A DNA stretch of 64,000 bases, taken from contig NC_023135.1 of assembly GCF_000511355.1 (NCBI RefSeq), positions 2,320,371 to 2,384,370 on the forward strand. Direction: 5' to 3'. This document shows, one piece after another, positions 1-8,538 of this stretch; the stretch's first letter is position 1, and every line of letters begins with the position of its first letter. Made by a program: the position numbers and the translations under genes. The notes beneath the pieces were generated by a model that made no database searches, was not told the DNA's origin, and worked only from the letters and a program-made list of their open reading frames with translations. Source of the stretch: Leisingera methylohalidivorans DSM 14336 (lineage in GTDB: Bacteria > Pseudomonadota > Alphaproteobacteria > Rhodobacterales > Rhodobacteraceae).

Positions 1-449
1 AGCGGACCGAGGTCGAGATCGTCCACCGCGCGTTTGGCTTCCTTGAAGCGGCTGCCTGACAGGCCATAGGCCATCGCCTGGTCCTGCAGGTCGCATTCGC
101 CGCCCTGGTCGCAGATCGGGCAATCCAGCGGGTGGTTGATCAGCATGAATTCCATCACGCCTTCGCGGGCCTTCTTGACCATCGGCGAGTTGGTTTTCAC
201 TTGCGGCGCCTGGCCTTCGGGACCGGGGCGCAGATCGCGTACCTGCATGGCGCAGGACGCCGCGGGCTTGGGCGGGCCGCCGACAACCTCGACCAGGCAC
301 ATACGGCAGTTGCCGGCGATCGACAGGCGCTCGTGATAGCAGAAGCGCGGGATCTCGACACCGGCCTCTTCACAGGCCTGGATCAGGGTCATCGCCCCTT
401 CCACCTCGATCTCGGTTCCGTCAATGTTGATCTTGCGGAGGTCAGACAT
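1..449 (-). CDS. nuoG: NADH-quinone oxidoreductase subunit G, N-terminal part (cut by window edge)
   Basis: Only the first 149 codons of the large iron-sulfur subunit of the complex I peripheral arm are present; the rest lies beyond the left edge. It begins with a plant-type [2Fe-2S] ferredoxin domain, with cysteines in the CYHE and NCRMC segments (residues about 35-50). The [14 protein letters not shown] stretch follows, which is the His-x3-Cys-x2-Cys-x5-Cys ligand set of the N5 [4Fe-4S] cluster. The subunit carries electrons from the NuoF/NuoE module towards NuoI and NuoB on the cytoplasmic side of the membrane. The ATG at 449 lies 3 nt after the stop of the DUF5333 gene, so it belongs to the same operon and probably depends on read-through or translational coupling. 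No frame disruption is visible. Confidence 0.96.
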   Translation of the reverse strand, partial: MSDLRKINIDGTEIEVEGAMTLIQACEEAGVEIPRFCYHERLSIAGNCRMCLVEVVGGPPKPAASCAMQVRDLRPGPEGQAPQVKTNSPMVKKAREGVMEFMLINHPLDCPICDQGGECDLQDQAMAYGLSGSRFKEAKRAVDDLDLGP

Positions 450-452
450 GGT

Positions 453-857
453 CTATTTCGCCCTCAGTAACACGCCGATCGCGCTGTTCTTTTCGATTTC
501 CGCGCGGCCATAGGCGCAGAAGGTTTCCGGTTGTTCGTAGGAGACGCCGTTTTGTGCCAGCAGCCGCTCGCCCTTGGCGCGCATGCGGGCCTTTTCTGCG
601 TCCGAGCCGATGTAGGCGCGGATTTCCGTGTCCGAGTACCCCAGCTCATTCGCCCGCGCTTTGAGCCGGCGCAACTCGCCCAGCCCCTTGAAGTAACGCG
701 GCGCAAGGCGGTCGCAGTGGTCCGAGACTTCCTTGGCCACGGCCACCGCAAACAGCGGGTTTTCGATTTCGGCAACATCGCGCAGCGACGGTTTGGCCAG
801 TGCCGAGACCGGCAGGGCCGTAAAGACAGACAGGGCAGCAGCAATCAGGGCGCGCAT
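453..857 (-). CDS. DUF5333-type exported protein in the nuo operon
   Basis: A 134-residue protein whose N-terminus is a typical Sec signal peptide (hydrophobic IAAALSVFTALPVSA, cleavage probably after ALA near residue 20). The mature part is mostly helical with two cysteines (in SDHCDR and ETFCAY), which could form a disulfide in the periplasm. I recognise it as the DUF5333 family that recurs in roseobacter nuo operons; its biochemical role is unknown. The ATG at 857 was chosen because a GGAG element lies just upstream and the signal peptide begins there; a longer open frame upstream lacks these signals. It lies directly before nuoG with a 3-nt gap. Its position suggests a role in assembly or stability of complex I, but that is inference. 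Confidence 0.75.
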   Translation of the reverse strand: MRALIAAALSVFTALPVSALAKPSLRDVAEIENPLFAVAVAKEVSDHCDRLAPRYFKGLGELRRLKARANELGYSDTEIRAYIGSDAEKARMRAKGERLLAQNGVSYEQPETFCAYGRAEIEKNSAIGVLLRAK

Positions 858-905
858 GGTGGAGAACTCCTTCAGTTTGAAGCTCCCACTGCGCAGGCAG
901 GCGGC

Positions 906-924
906 GCTGCTATTCAATAGCAGC
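906..924. other. Perfect hairpin between lipoprotein and DUF5333 genes
   Basis: An 8-bp perfect stem (GCTGCTAT paired with ATAGCAGC) with a 3-base loop, in the 101-bp gap between the lipoprotein stop and the DUF5333 start inside the nuo operon. No T-run follows on the minus strand, so it does not look like an intrinsic terminator. It may be an mRNA-stabilising or processing structure that sets the level of the distal genes. Confidence 0.5.
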
Positions 925-958
925 CGGGCCGGACAGCCCTGATATGCCGGAAATCCGC

Positions 959-1324
959 TCACGGGGTGCAGGTTCCCCGGAAAGCGGCCTGACCGTCGGT
1001 CAGTGTCAGCTGCACATCCTGGTCGGACGGGTCCACCGCCCAATCGATTTTGGAGGAGCCATAGTTCACAACGCAATAGGTGGTCCCGGCGTGGGCCGCA
1101 GCCTTGCGCGCCCCTGTGACCGAGCGGTCCGCGCCCTTGATTTCGATGGAGAAATCTGCGCGGTTCACCTTCTTGTCCACCGGCTTGGCCTTGGCCTTGA
1201 AGGGGACGCCGTCATACAGTTCACGGTTCTTGTTGGTGGTTGAGGACCCGCAGGCCGAAACCAGCGCCGCAACTGCCAAACAGGCCGCCGGCAGGGTCAG
1301 CCGGTATGTCGTTAGAATGCTCAA
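959..1324 (-). CDS. Small predicted outer-membrane lipoprotein in the nuo operon
   Basis: A protein of 121 residues with a signal peptide ending in the lipobox LVSAC (Cys at about residue 25), so it should be lipid-anchored in the periplasm. Two later cysteines (TTYC, RGTC) could pair. I do not recognise a functional family. The best start is a TTG at 1324 that overlaps the stop of the preceding MAPEG gene (TTGA overlap), which points to translational coupling; no ATG exists in frame near the signal peptide, and the frame upstream is only the antisense-like extension of the MAPEG/nuoF region. It sits between the MAPEG gene and the DUF5333 gene, and its function is unknown. Confidence 0.7.
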   Translation of the reverse strand: MSILTTYRLTLPAACLAVAALVSACGSSTTNKNRELYDGVPFKAKAKPVDKKVNRADFSIEIKGADRSVTGARKAAAHAGTTYCVVNYGSSKIDWAVDPSDQDVQLTLTDGQAAFRGTCTP

Positions 1325-1737
1325 AATACTGCCGCCAAAGTCAGAATTGCCAGGCCGCCCATACAGGACCAGCCGGTCACGTAGAAAATTGTGCGCAGGC
1401 CGCCGTGCGGCTTGCCGCTGCCGCTCAGGTGGATGAGGATCATGATCACCCGCGTGACCAGCACCAGAGAGGCAAGCAGGTTCACCCAGAACGGCGCCGC
1501 CCCCGCGAGGATCGCGGCGATGGTCACGGTCAGGAAGGCCGGCAGCGTTTCGCAACCGTTCAGATAGGCCCGGTTCAGACGGTAAGCCTTTTCGGCATAG
1601 TCCTCCCGCGGTGTCGCACCGGGTGCGAGGCCTGCCTTCTGCTTGGCCAGCGCCGAAAACGGCGACAGCGCCATGATGATCAGGGTAAAGATCACCAGCG
1701 CGGCCAAGGCGTGGGAATATGCTGAGAAGGTTTCCAT
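1321..1737 (-). CDS. MAPEG family membrane protein
   Basis: A 138-residue integral membrane protein with four hydrophobic segments (about residues 9-28, 68-88, 90-104 and 118-136) and the segment NRAYLNGCETLPAF, the conserved loop of MAPEG proteins (the glutathione transferase/leukotriene synthase-like superfamily). Bacterial members are often glutathione-dependent transferases or peroxidases acting on hydrophobic electrophiles; the substrate here cannot be told. The gene starts 3 nt after the nuoF stop and its own stop overlaps the TTG start of the lipoprotein gene, so it is co-transcribed with complex I. A link to lipid peroxide detoxification near the respiratory chain is possible but inferred. 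Confidence 0.85.
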   Translation of the reverse strand: METFSAYSHALAALVIFTLIIMALSPFSALAKQKAGLAPGATPREDYAEKAYRLNRAYLNGCETLPAFLTVTIAAILAGAAPFWVNLLASLVLVTRVIMILIHLSGSGKPHGGLRTIFYVTGWSCMGGLAILTLAAVF

Positions 1738-1740
1738 TGG

Positions 1741-3039
1741 TTACTCCGCTGCCATCGCGCCCAGGCGGCCGGTCTGCTGGGCCTTGATGCGGTCTTCGAT
1801 TTCCTCGCGGAAATTCTTGATCAGGCCCTGGATCGGCCAGGCCGCCGCATCGCCGAGGGCGCAGATAGTGTGGCCCTCGACCTGCTTGGTCACATCCCAC
1901 AGCATGTCGATCTCTTCCAGCTCGGCCTCGCCCTTAACCAGCCGGTCCATGACGCGCATCATCCAGCCGGTGCCTTCGCGGCAGGGGGTGCACTGGCCGC
2001 AAGACTCGTGCTTGTAGAACTTCGCCAGCCGCCAGATCGCCTTGATGATATCGGTCTGCTTGTCCATCACGATGACCGCCGCAGTGCCAAGGCCCGAGCC
2101 CAGTTCGCCGCGCAGGTAATCGAAATCCATGATTGCATCGCGCATGTTCTCGCCGCGCACGCAGGGCACCGAGGAGCCGCCGGGGATGACCGCCAGAAGG
2201 TTGTCCCAGCCGCCGCGGATGCCGCCGCAATGCTTTTCAATCAGCTCCTCGAAACCAATCGACATCGCCTCTTCCACCACACAGGGGTTGTTGACGTGGC
2301 CGGAGATCGCAAACAGCTTGGTGCCGGCGTTGTTCTGACGCCCGAAACCCGCGAACCAGTCGGCGCCGCGGCGCAGGATGGTCGGCACGACAGCAATGGA
2401 TTCCACGTTGTTCACAGTGGTCGGGCAGCCGTAAAGACCCGCGCCCGCCGGGAACGGCGGTTTCATCCGGGGCATGCCCTTCTTGCCCTCCAGGCTCTCG
2501 ATCAGGGCGGTTTCCTCGCCGCAGATATAGGCGCCTGCCCCGTGATGCAGGAAAACATCGAAGTCCCAGCCGGAGCCGGCCGCGTTCCGGCCCAGCAGGC
2601 CCTGATCGTAGCATTCGTCGATGGCCGCCTGCAGCGCTTCCCGCTCGCGGATGTATTCCCCGCGCAGATAGATATAGCAGGTATGCGCATTCATCGCGAA
2701 ACTGGCGATCAGCGCGCCCTCGATCAGCGTATGCGGATCGTGGCGCATGATTTCCCGGTCCTTGCAGGTGCCGGGTTCGGATTCATCCGCGTTGATCACC
2801 AGATAGGCCGGGCGGCCGTCGCTTTCCTTGGGCATGAAGGACCACTTCAGGCCGGTCGGGAAACCCGCACCGCCGCGGCCGCGCAGGCCGGAGTCTTTCA
2901 TGGTCTGAACGATCCAGTCACGGCCCTTTTCCAGGATGCCCGCGGTGCCGTCCCAATGGCCGCGCGCCTTGGCGCCCGCCAGCGAGCGGTCGTGCATCCC
3001 GTAAAGGTTGGTAAAGATCCGGTCCTGATCCTTCAGCAT
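1741..3039 (-). CDS. nuoF: NADH-quinone oxidoreductase subunit F (NADH- and FMN-binding)
   Basis: A 432-residue 51-kDa-type subunit where NADH is oxidised. Visible motifs are the FMN-binding [13 protein letters not shown] (about residues 54-66), the NADH-binding [19 protein letters not shown] (about 168-186), and the C-terminal N3 [4Fe-4S] ligands [15 protein letters not shown]. Length matches the family. With NuoE and NuoG it forms the electron-input module in the cytoplasm. The ATG at 3039 lies 6 nt after the DUF5337 stop, and the MAPEG gene follows 3 nt after its own stop. There is no sign of damage. Confidence 0.98.
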   Translation of the reverse strand: MLKDQDRIFTNLYGMHDRSLAGAKARGHWDGTAGILEKGRDWIVQTMKDSGLRGRGGAGFPTGLKWSFMPKESDGRPAYLVINADESEPGTCKDREIMRHDPHTLIEGALIASFAMNAHTCYIYLRGEYIREREALQAAIDECYDQGLLGRNAAGSGWDFDVFLHHGAGAYICGEETALIESLEGKKGMPRMKPPFPAGAGLYGCPTTVNNVESIAVVPTILRRGADWFAGFGRQNNAGTKLFAISGHVNNPCVVEEAMSIGFEELIEKHCGGIRGGWDNLLAVIPGGSSVPCVRGENMRDAIMDFDYLRGELGSGLGTAAVIVMDKQTDIIKAIWRLAKFYKHESCGQCTPCREGTGWMMRVMDRLVKGEAELEEIDMLWDVTKQVEGHTICALGDAAAWPIQGLIKNFREEIEDRIKAQQTGRLGAMAAE

Positions 3040-3045
3040 GTGTGC

Positions 3046-3285
3046 CTACCTTTGGTTTTCTTCTTCATTGGCCCGACGCATGCGCCAGAGTTGAAATATG
3101 TTGACCAGGGCATAGATCATGCCCGCCAGCGCAGCGAAGTCGAACAGCAGCGCATAGCGCCCCGGCAGCCCCAGCATGGGGCCGATGAACAGCGACACGG
3201 CCATCCACAGCAAAATGGTCCCGGCAATCACAAGCGCGATATGCCGGCCCTTTGCAGCGATAGCCTGGTCCTGTTCCTTGCTCAT
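3046..3285 (-). CDS. DUF5337-type small membrane protein
   Basis: A protein of 79 residues: a short charged N-terminus (KEQDQAIAAKGRH), two predicted transmembrane helices (about residues 17-37 and 45-63) and a basic/acidic tail (RMRRANEEENQR). I recognise the DUF5337 family, usually found between nuoE and nuoF in roseobacters; no biochemical role is known. It begins 44 bp after the nuoE stop and ends 6 nt before nuoF. Its fixed place in the operon suggests an accessory membrane component or assembly factor of complex I, which is inference only. Confidence 0.8.
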   Translation of the reverse strand: MSKEQDQAIAAKGRHIALVIAGTILLWMAVSLFIGPMLGLPGRYALLFDFAALAGMIYALVNIFQLWRMRRANEEENQR

Positions 3286-3329
3286 CTGTTCCCCATCACC
3301 CGGGTGCGGCCCTGCAGGCTGCGTGCCGA

Positions 3330-4517
3330 TCAGTCGTCTTTGTCGTCGTAGATGTGCTCTTCTTTGGCACGTTTGGCGAACTCGGTCTCATCGCCCACCT
3401 GCAGACGCTTGGCCTGTTCGATCCAGCCGTCCCGTTCGATCCGGCCCTTGAACTTGAGCCGCGCATCCACCCAGGCCACCTCAGCTTCGCCCCAGTCCGC
3501 AATCTGATCGAAGTGGAAGAAACCAAGGTCGTTAAGCTGCGCTTCCAGCTTGGGACCAACGCCCTTGAGCAGCTTCAGATCGTCCGGCAGGCCGCCGCGG
3601 GCCTCTTTCAGGACTTCCGGCTCGGCTTCATCGGCCTGGCTGTCAGCCGCGGCTTTGGCCGCCGTCCCTTCCGGAGAGGAGGGCTCAGCAACGGCCGATT
3701 TTTTCGGACCCGCCTTGGCAGCTTCTTCCGCCTGTTTCGCGGCAGGCTTGGGGGGTTCCGGTGCCTTGGGCGGTGCCTCCGCCGCGGCACGGCCTGCAAC
3801 AACGCCGTCCTTGCCAACCCATGGGGTCAGCAGCGGCACCTCATCCCCCTGAATGCGCTTGACGCCGTCCTTGTTGTCCACCGCCAGCTGGACGCTCGCA
3901 TTATACTGGGTCTTGCCGCTGTCGAAGTCAGTCAGCGAGGTGAGGCCCGATTCCGGCTCAGCGGCGTAACGGCCGTTCTGCGGGCCCGGCGTCACCTCCC
4001 TGCCCGCGGCCAGATCGTCGAGCAGCTTGGAGAAGCTTTCAACCGTCAGATCCTCGTAGTAATCCTTGCCGATCTGCGCCATCGGGGCGTTGGTGCAGGC
4101 GCCAAGGCACTCGACCTCTTCCCAGGAAAACTTGCCGTCCGCCGACAGGGTATGCGGTTTCGCGGCGATCTTTTCCTTGCAGACCGCAACCAGGTCTTCG
4201 GCCCCGCAGATCATGCAGGAGGTGGTGCCGCAGATCTGAATATTGGCAACGGAACCGGTCGGTTGCATCTGGAACATGAAGTAGAAAGACGTGACTTCCA
4301 GCACCCGGATATAGGCCATGCCCAGCATGTCGGCGATGGTTTCGATCGCGGGCTTGGTGACCCAGCCTTCCTGCTCCTGCGCACGCCACAGCAGCGGAAT
4401 GACTGCCGAGGCCTGACGGCCTTCAGGGTACTTTGTGATCTGCGCCTCGGCCCAGGCCTGGTTGGCCGGGGTGAAGGCAAAGCTGTCGGGTTGTTCGTGG
4501 TGGAGACGGCGCAGCAT
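3330..4517 (-). CDS. nuoE: NADH-quinone oxidoreductase subunit E with long C-terminal extension
   Basis: A 395-residue protein, far longer than the roughly 160-220 residues usual for NuoE. Residues 1 to about 165 are the thioredoxin-like [2Fe-2S] subunit, with ligands in CGTTSC and CLGAC, which passes electrons within the NADH dehydrogenase module. A low-complexity Ala/Pro/Lys/Glu linker (about residues 240-315) follows, then a C-terminal domain ([15 protein letters not shown] with [15 protein letters not shown]) that looks like the helix-hairpin-helix-type module also fused to other alphaproteobacterial proteins such as ribosomal L21 variants. The ATG at 4517 (MLRRLHHEQ) is the family-typical start; an upstream frame extension runs through an intergenic repeat and is rejected. 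The gap to nuoD is 82 bp and contains that repeat. Confidence 0.95.
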   Translation of the reverse strand: MLRRLHHEQPDSFAFTPANQAWAEAQITKYPEGRQASAVIPLLWRAQEQEGWVTKPAIETIADMLGMAYIRVLEVTSFYFMFQMQPTGSVANIQICGTTSCMICGAEDLVAVCKEKIAAKPHTLSADGKFSWEEVECLGACTNAPMAQIGKDYYEDLTVESFSKLLDDLAAGREVTPGPQNGRYAAEPESGLTSLTDFDSGKTQYNASVQLAVDNKDGVKRIQGDEVPLLTPWVGKDGVVAGRAAAEAPPKAPEPPKPAAKQAEEAAKAGPKKSAVAEPSSPEGTAAKAAADSQADEAEPEVLKEARGGLPDDLKLLKGVGPKLEAQLNDLGFFHFDQIADWGEAEVAWVDARLKFKGRIERDGWIEQAKRLQVGDETEFAKRAKEEHIYDDKDD

Positions 4518-4550
4518 CAGATCACCTTTTGGTGGGTGTTGCCCGCGCGG

Positions 4551-4586
4551 ATGCCTCCGGCGGGAGTATTTTTGAAAAGATGAAAC
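4551..4586 (+). repeat. Dispersed GAGTATTT repeat, copy 1 (between nuoD and nuoE)
   Basis: The sequence CTCCGGCGGGAGTATTTTTG followed by AAAAGATGAAAC matches four other intergenic sites in this window. The shared core is GAGTATTT, a 4-5 base spacer, then CCAGA or AAGA and a GAA-containing end. This copy is oriented on the plus strand, antisense to the nuo transcript, and fills most of the gap between two operon genes. Confidence 0.7.
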
Positions 4587-4599
4587 AGGGCAGGCAGGC

Positions 4600-5826
4600 T
4601 CACCGGTCGATCTCCCCGAACACGACGTCCATGGTGCCGATGATGGCAGCGACATCGGCCAGCTGGTGGCCGCCGGCCACGTGGTCCATCGCCTGCAGAT
4701 GCAGGAACCCGGGCGCGCGGATCTTGGAGCGGTAGGGTTTGTTGGTCCCGTCCGCCACCAGATAGACGCCGAACTCGCCCTTGGGCGCCTCGACGGCGGC
4801 GTAGACCTCGCCTGCGGGAACGTGGAAGCCTTCGGTGTACAGCTTGAAATGGTGGATCAGGCTTTCCATCGAGGTCTTCATGTCGCCGCGCTTGGGCGGG
4901 GACAGCTTGCCGCGGGCTATCACGTCGCCGGTGGCCTCGCGCAGCTTGACAATCGCCTGGCGGATGATCGAGGTCGACTGGCGCATCTCTTCCATCCGGC
5001 ACAGATAGCGGTCGTAGCAGTCGCCGTTCTTGCCGACCGGGACCTGGAACTCGAACTCGTCATAGCATTCATATGGCTGCGCCCGGCGCAGATCCCAGGC
5101 AAGGCCGGAGCCGCGCACCATGACGCCGGAGAATCCGTATTGCTGGATCTCTTCCTCGGTCACCACACCGATATCGCAGTTGCGCTGCTTAAAGATGCGG
5201 TTTTCGGTCAGCAGCCCGTCGATGTCATCCAGCACCTTGGGAAATTCCAGCGCCCAGAGGTCGATATCATCAAGCAGATCATCCGGCAGATCCTGATGCA
5301 CACCGCCGGGACGGAAGTAGGCCGCATGCAGGCGGGCGCCGCAGGCCCGCTCGTAGAACACCATCAGCTTTTCGCGCTCTTCAAAGCCCCACAGCGGCGG
5401 GGTCAGCGCGCCGACGTCCATCGCCTGGGTGGTGACGTTCAGCAGGTGGTTCAAGACGCGGCCGATTTCCGAATAGAGCACCCGGATCAGCTGGCCGCGG
5501 CGCGGAACCTCCACGCCGGTCAGTTTTTCGATGGCGAGGCACCAGGCATGTTCCTGGTTCATCGGCGCCACATAATCGAGGCGGTCGAAATACGGCAGGT
5601 TCTGCAGGTAGGTGCGGCTTTCCATCAGCTTTTCGGTGCCGCGGTGCAGCAGCCCGATATGCGGATCGCAGCGCTCGACGATCTCGCCGTCCAGCTCCAG
5701 CACCAAACGCAAAACCCCATGTGCTGCAGGGTGCTGCGGGCCGAAGTTGATGTTGAAATTGCGGATCTTCTGCTCGCCGCTAAGCGCGTCGACGCTGCCG
5801 TCGTCAAATTTGGAGCCGTCCATCAT
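4600..5826 (-). CDS. nuoD: NADH-quinone oxidoreductase subunit D
   Basis: A 408-residue 49-kDa-type subunit of the quinone-binding module, related to the large subunit of [NiFe] hydrogenases. Family-typical segments include [18 protein letters not shown] near residue 30, [12 protein letters not shown] and the C-terminal DVVFGEIDR. It forms the quinone cavity together with NuoB. Two ATGs stand in tandem at 5826 and 5823; the first was kept because GGAGG lies 6 nt upstream. The stop codon of the upstream 55-residue protein overlaps this start (ATGA), which implies translational coupling. No irregularities are visible. Confidence 0.97.
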   Translation of the reverse strand: MMDGSKFDDGSVDALSGEQKIRNFNINFGPQHPAAHGVLRLVLELDGEIVERCDPHIGLLHRGTEKLMESRTYLQNLPYFDRLDYVAPMNQEHAWCLAIEKLTGVEVPRRGQLIRVLYSEIGRVLNHLLNVTTQAMDVGALTPPLWGFEEREKLMVFYERACGARLHAAYFRPGGVHQDLPDDLLDDIDLWALEFPKVLDDIDGLLTENRIFKQRNCDIGVVTEEEIQQYGFSGVMVRGSGLAWDLRRAQPYECYDEFEFQVPVGKNGDCYDRYLCRMEEMRQSTSIIRQAIVKLREATGDVIARGKLSPPKRGDMKTSMESLIHHFKLYTEGFHVPAGEVYAAVEAPKGEFGVYLVADGTNKPYRSKIRAPGFLHLQAMDHVAGGHQLADVAAIIGTMDVVFGEIDR

Positions 5827-5990
5827 TTGCGACCTCCGTTATCCTTCGCCAATACGGCGCAACGAACAAGTCCAGAAAAGGCACCTTTGCTGAACTCTTC
5901 AGATCTTTTTAAAACGGGCATCGCCGCGCCGAGCATGGCCGCACAGCCTGCCAGCAAGGTTCCCGCTTCCGCCAGAGGTTCAAACCACAT
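5823..5990 (-). CDS. 55-residue hydrophobic protein between nuoC and nuoD
   Basis: This tiny gene begins at an ATG that overlaps the nuoC stop by one base (TGATG), and its stop overlaps the nuoD start (ATGA). The 55-residue product has one hydrophobic stretch (about residues 9-26, [15 protein letters not shown]) followed by a basic, serine-containing tail. I recognise no family. Its start and stop are locked to both neighbours, and an ORF of this size would be easily missed, so I treat it as a real small protein. It could equally be a translated spacer that couples nuoC to nuoD. Confidence 0.6.
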   Translation of the reverse strand: MWFEPLAEAGTLLAGCAAMLGAAMPVLKRSEEFSKGAFSGLVRCAVLAKDNGGRK

Positions 5991-6595
5991 CAGCTTGCGC
6001 CCTCCTTTTCGTCGCCCGGCAGGATGTATTCGGCACCTTCCCACGGGGACATGAAATCAAACTGCCGGTATTCCTGCACCAGCTTCACCGGCTCATAGAC
6101 CACGCGCTTTTGCGCCTCGTCATAGCGGACTTCGGTGTAGCCGGTGGTCGGGAAATCCTTGCGCAGCGGATAGCCGCGGAAACCGTAGTCGGTCAGGATC
6201 CGGCGCAGGTCCGGGTGGCCGGAGAACAGGATGCCGAACATGTCGTACACTTCCCGCTCGAACCAGTTGGCCGACGGGTGCACCTTCACGATCGAGGGCA
6301 CCAGTTCCTCCTCGCGCACCGCGGTGCGCAGACGGATACGCTGGTTCCGGTACATCGACAGGAAATGATAGACGACATCAAACCGCTTGGCCCGGTCCGG
6401 ATAGTCAACCGCAGTGATGTCCACCAGAGTGGAGAACTTGCAGTTCTGGTCCGATTTCAGAAACTCCACCAGACCGGCAATATTGGAAAGCGTCACATCG
6501 ATATTCAGTTCGCCAAAGGAGATATCCCAAGCGACGACGCAATCGGGTCGTTTGGCTTCGATCTGCGCGCCGAGTTCATTCAGTGCTTCAGTCAT
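5990..6595 (-). CDS. nuoC: NADH-quinone oxidoreductase subunit C
   Basis: A 201-residue 30-kDa-type peripheral-arm subunit. It ends in the family signature region [30 protein letters not shown] (residues about 115-145; quoted as shorter motifs [12 protein letters not shown] and GHPDLRRIL) with GYPLRKDFP following. It connects NuoB and NuoD in the Q-module. The ATG at 6595 lies 15 bp after the nuoB stop. It is a separate gene, not fused to nuoD as in Escherichia coli. The stop overlaps the start of the 55-residue gene. Confidence 0.96.
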   Translation of the reverse strand: MTEALNELGAQIEAKRPDCVVAWDISFGELNIDVTLSNIAGLVEFLKSDQNCKFSTLVDITAVDYPDRAKRFDVVYHFLSMYRNQRIRLRTAVREEELVPSIVKVHPSANWFEREVYDMFGILFSGHPDLRRILTDYGFRGYPLRKDFPTTGYTEVRYDEAQKRVVYEPVKLVQEYRQFDFMSPWEGAEYILPGDEKEGAS

Positions 6596-6610
6596 CTGCT
6601 CTCTCCCGCC

Positions 6611-7144
6611 TTAGCGTACAAGGGTGCCGGTACGGCGGATCTTGCGCTGCAGCTGCATCAGGCCGTACAGCAGCGCCTCGGCCGTCGGCGGGCAGCCGGG
6701 CACATAGACGTCCACCGGCACAACCCGGTCGCAGCCGCGCACCACGGAATAGCTGTAATGGTAATAGCCGCCGCCATTGGCGCAGGACCCCATTGAGATC
6801 ACATAGCGCGGCTCAGGCATCTGGTCGTAGACCTTGCGCAGGGCCGGCGCCATTTTGTTGGTCAGCGTCCCCGCCACGATCATCACATCCGACTGGCGCG
6901 GCGAGGCACGCGGCGCGATGCCAAAACGTTCGGCATCGTAGCGCGGCATCGAAGTGTGCATCATTTCGACCGCGCAGCAGGCCAGGCCGAATGTCATCCA
7001 ATGCAGCGAACCGGTACGGGCCCAGTTGATGATGTCTTCTGCCGAAGTAAGCAGAAACCCTTTGTCCTGCAATTCGGCATTGAGGGCCTGGGTGGCAGTT
7101 TCCTTGTCCACACCCGCGGTGTTGGCTCCGGTCATCACTGCCAT
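6611..7144 (-). CDS. nuoB: NADH-quinone oxidoreductase subunit B
   Basis: The 20-kDa-type subunit carrying the N2 [4Fe-4S] cluster, the last electron carrier before quinone. The ligands are visible: the tandem cysteines of [19 protein letters not shown] and [11 protein letters not shown]. The start at 7144 ([11 protein letters not shown], 177 residues) is preferred because AAGGGG lies 8 nt upstream; an internal ATG at 7135 would overlap the nuoA stop by one base and is the alternative. Either way the gene overlaps or abuts nuoA, so the two are translationally coupled. Confidence 0.97.
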   Translation of the reverse strand: MAVMTGANTAGVDKETATQALNAELQDKGFLLTSAEDIINWARTGSLHWMTFGLACCAVEMMHTSMPRYDAERFGIAPRASPRQSDVMIVAGTLTNKMAPALRKVYDQMPEPRYVISMGSCANGGGYYHYSYSVVRGCDRVVPVDVYVPGCPPTAEALLYGLMQLQRKIRRTGTLVR

Positions 7145-7500
7145 TCCAGCGCCCCTTTCTTCCATTCATAGGCAAAGCCGATGGTCAGCACGCCCAGGAA
7201 CACCATCATCGACCAGAACCCTGTGTCGCTTATGTCCTTGAAACCGACGGCCCAGGGAAACAGGAATGCGATTTCCAGGTCGAAAATGATGAAGAGAATC
7301 GAGACCAGATAGAACCGGACATCGAATTTCATACGGGCATCATCAAAGGCATTGAAACCGCACTCATAGGCGCTGACCTTTTCCGGGTCCGGGTTGCGGA
7401 CTGCCAGCACAACGGCTGCCAGGATAAGAACAATGCCCAAACCTGCCGCAACGGCCAGGAAAACCAGGATCGGCAGGTATTCCCTCAACATCTCTTCCAA
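7135..7500 (-). CDS. nuoA: NADH-quinone oxidoreductase subunit A
   Basis: A 121-residue membrane subunit with three transmembrane helices (about residues 10-32, 65-87 and 95-113) and the loop motif YECGF, with FDVRFYLV and IFDLEIAFL, typical of NuoA at the junction of the membrane and peripheral arms. The start is a TTG at 7500 with AAGGAG exactly 6 nt upstream; the next in-frame ATG (residue 4) would have the ribosome site too far away. This is the first gene of the nuo operon seen here. Confidence 0.95.
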   Translation of the reverse strand: MEEMLREYLPILVFLAVAAGLGIVLILAAVVLAVRNPDPEKVSAYECGFNAFDDARMKFDVRFYLVSILFIIFDLEIAFLFPWAVGFKDISDTGFWSMMVFLGVLTIGFAYEWKKGALEWQ

Positions 7501-7561
7501 GAGCAGCTCCTTTTCCCGGCGGTTTCCCGCGCGACGTCAATTGGCGTGTTGATTTGCCCTG

Positions 7562-7590
7562 TGCATACCCCTCCGCCCCCACAGCGTCAA
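7562..7590 (-). promoter_or_regulatory. Candidate sigma-70 promoter of the nuo operon
   Basis: On the minus strand TTGACG (7590-7585) and TATGCA (7567-7562) are separated by exactly 17 bases, about 60 bases upstream of the nuoA TTG start. It is the best promoter-like pair in the 235-bp gap between nuoA and the hydratase gene. The spacer is G-rich. Confidence 0.5.
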
Positions 7591-7668
7591 CTAAAGCAAG
7601 GTTAATCTACAAGGGTTTGTGACAGGAAACAGCACCGCCGCGGCATGCGCGTAATTCCTTAGTCATTT

Positions 7669-7704
7669 CATAAGGAAAGCGGCCGCGGAGGAAACCGCGG
7701 CCGC
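7669..7704 (-). terminator. Intrinsic terminator of the liu operon
   Basis: GCGGCCGCGG (7679-7688) pairs perfectly with CCGCGGCCGC (7695-7704) across a 6-base loop. On the minus strand the stem is followed by TTTCCTTATG. It lies 32 bp after the stop of the hydratase gene, the last gene of the leucine operon, and separates that operon from nuo. Confidence 0.75.
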
Positions 7705-7735
7705 CACCGGAAGATGTATCGTTTACACCGGTTTT

Positions 7736-8518
7736 TCAGCCTTGCCAGACGGGTTTGCGCTTTTCAAAGAATGCGCTGATGCCCTCCTGCGCCTCGTCGC
7801 CTTCCCAGCGCGCAACAAGCGCCTTGATTGTATGATCAATCACCGCGTCATCAAGTTGCGGCCCCAGATCACGGGCGAGCTTTTTGGCGGCGGCGACAGC
7901 GCCGGGCGCGCAGTTCAGATAGGGTGCGACCTCCGCTTCGACCGCCTCCGCCAGCTGGTCTGCGGGCACGGCTTTTGCCAGCAGCCCCAGCTCCACCGCC
8001 TCGGCAGCGCCGAACAGACGGGCCGACATGAACACGCGCCGCGCTTTGGCTTCGCCCATGCGGGCAATGACATAAGGGCCGATGGTGGCGGGAATCAGTC
8101 CCAGCTTGGTCTCGGTCAGCCCCATCTTCAGATGGTCCGCACCGATGGCAACGTCGCAAACCGAAGCCATTCCGACACCGCCGCCAAAGGCATTGCCCTG
8201 CACCGCGCCGATCACCGGCTTGGCCAGGGTATTGAGCGCCATCAGCATCTCAGCCAGCACCCGCGCCTCGCGGCCGCGGGTTTCGGCATCCGCCTCCATC
8301 TGCGCCCGCATCCAGCCCAGATCGCCGCCGGCGCAGAAACTTTTGCCGGCACCGGTCAGCACCACCACACGGACGGTCCCGTCTTCGTTCAGCCGCCGGG
8401 CCGCCAGAATCAGCTCCTGCAGCATCTGTCCGGACATGGCATTGTGCTTATCAGGACGGTTCAGGGTCAGGGTGCAGACGCCACGGGCGTCGGTGTTCAG
8501 GGTGATCGTTTCGAACAT
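7736..8518 (-). CDS. liuC: Enoyl-CoA hydratase family protein, probable methylglutaconyl-CoA hydratase
   Basis: A 260-residue crotonase-fold enzyme. It has the CoA-binding and oxyanion segments AGKSFCAGGDLGWM (about residues 57-70) and GNAFGGGVGM (about 108-117), and the acidic residue of ETKLGLIPATIG that corresponds to the catalytic glutamate region. In this operon it should hydrate 3-methylglutaconyl-CoA to HMG-CoA, the step between methylcrotonyl-CoA carboxylase and HMG-CoA lyase. It is the last gene of the liu operon, 20 bp after the lyase gene, and is followed by an intrinsic terminator. Substrate assignment rests on context. Confidence 0.88.
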   Translation of the reverse strand: MFETITLNTDARGVCTLTLNRPDKHNAMSGQMLQELILAARRLNEDGTVRVVVLTGAGKSFCAGGDLGWMRAQMEADAETRGREARVLAEMLMALNTLAKPVIGAVQGNAFGGGVGMASVCDVAIGADHLKMGLTETKLGLIPATIGPYVIARMGEAKARRVFMSARLFGAAEAVELGLLAKAVPADQLAEAVEAEVAPYLNCAPGAVAAAKKLARDLGPQLDDAVIDHTIKALVARWEGDEAQEGISAFFEKRKPVWQG

Positions 8519-8538
8519 CTTGCTTCTCCGCTGAAATT

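Noticed and set aside
857..1076. Longer N-terminus for the DUF5333 protein
   Set aside because: The extension lacks a ribosome site, passes through a hairpin, and would bury the signal peptide.
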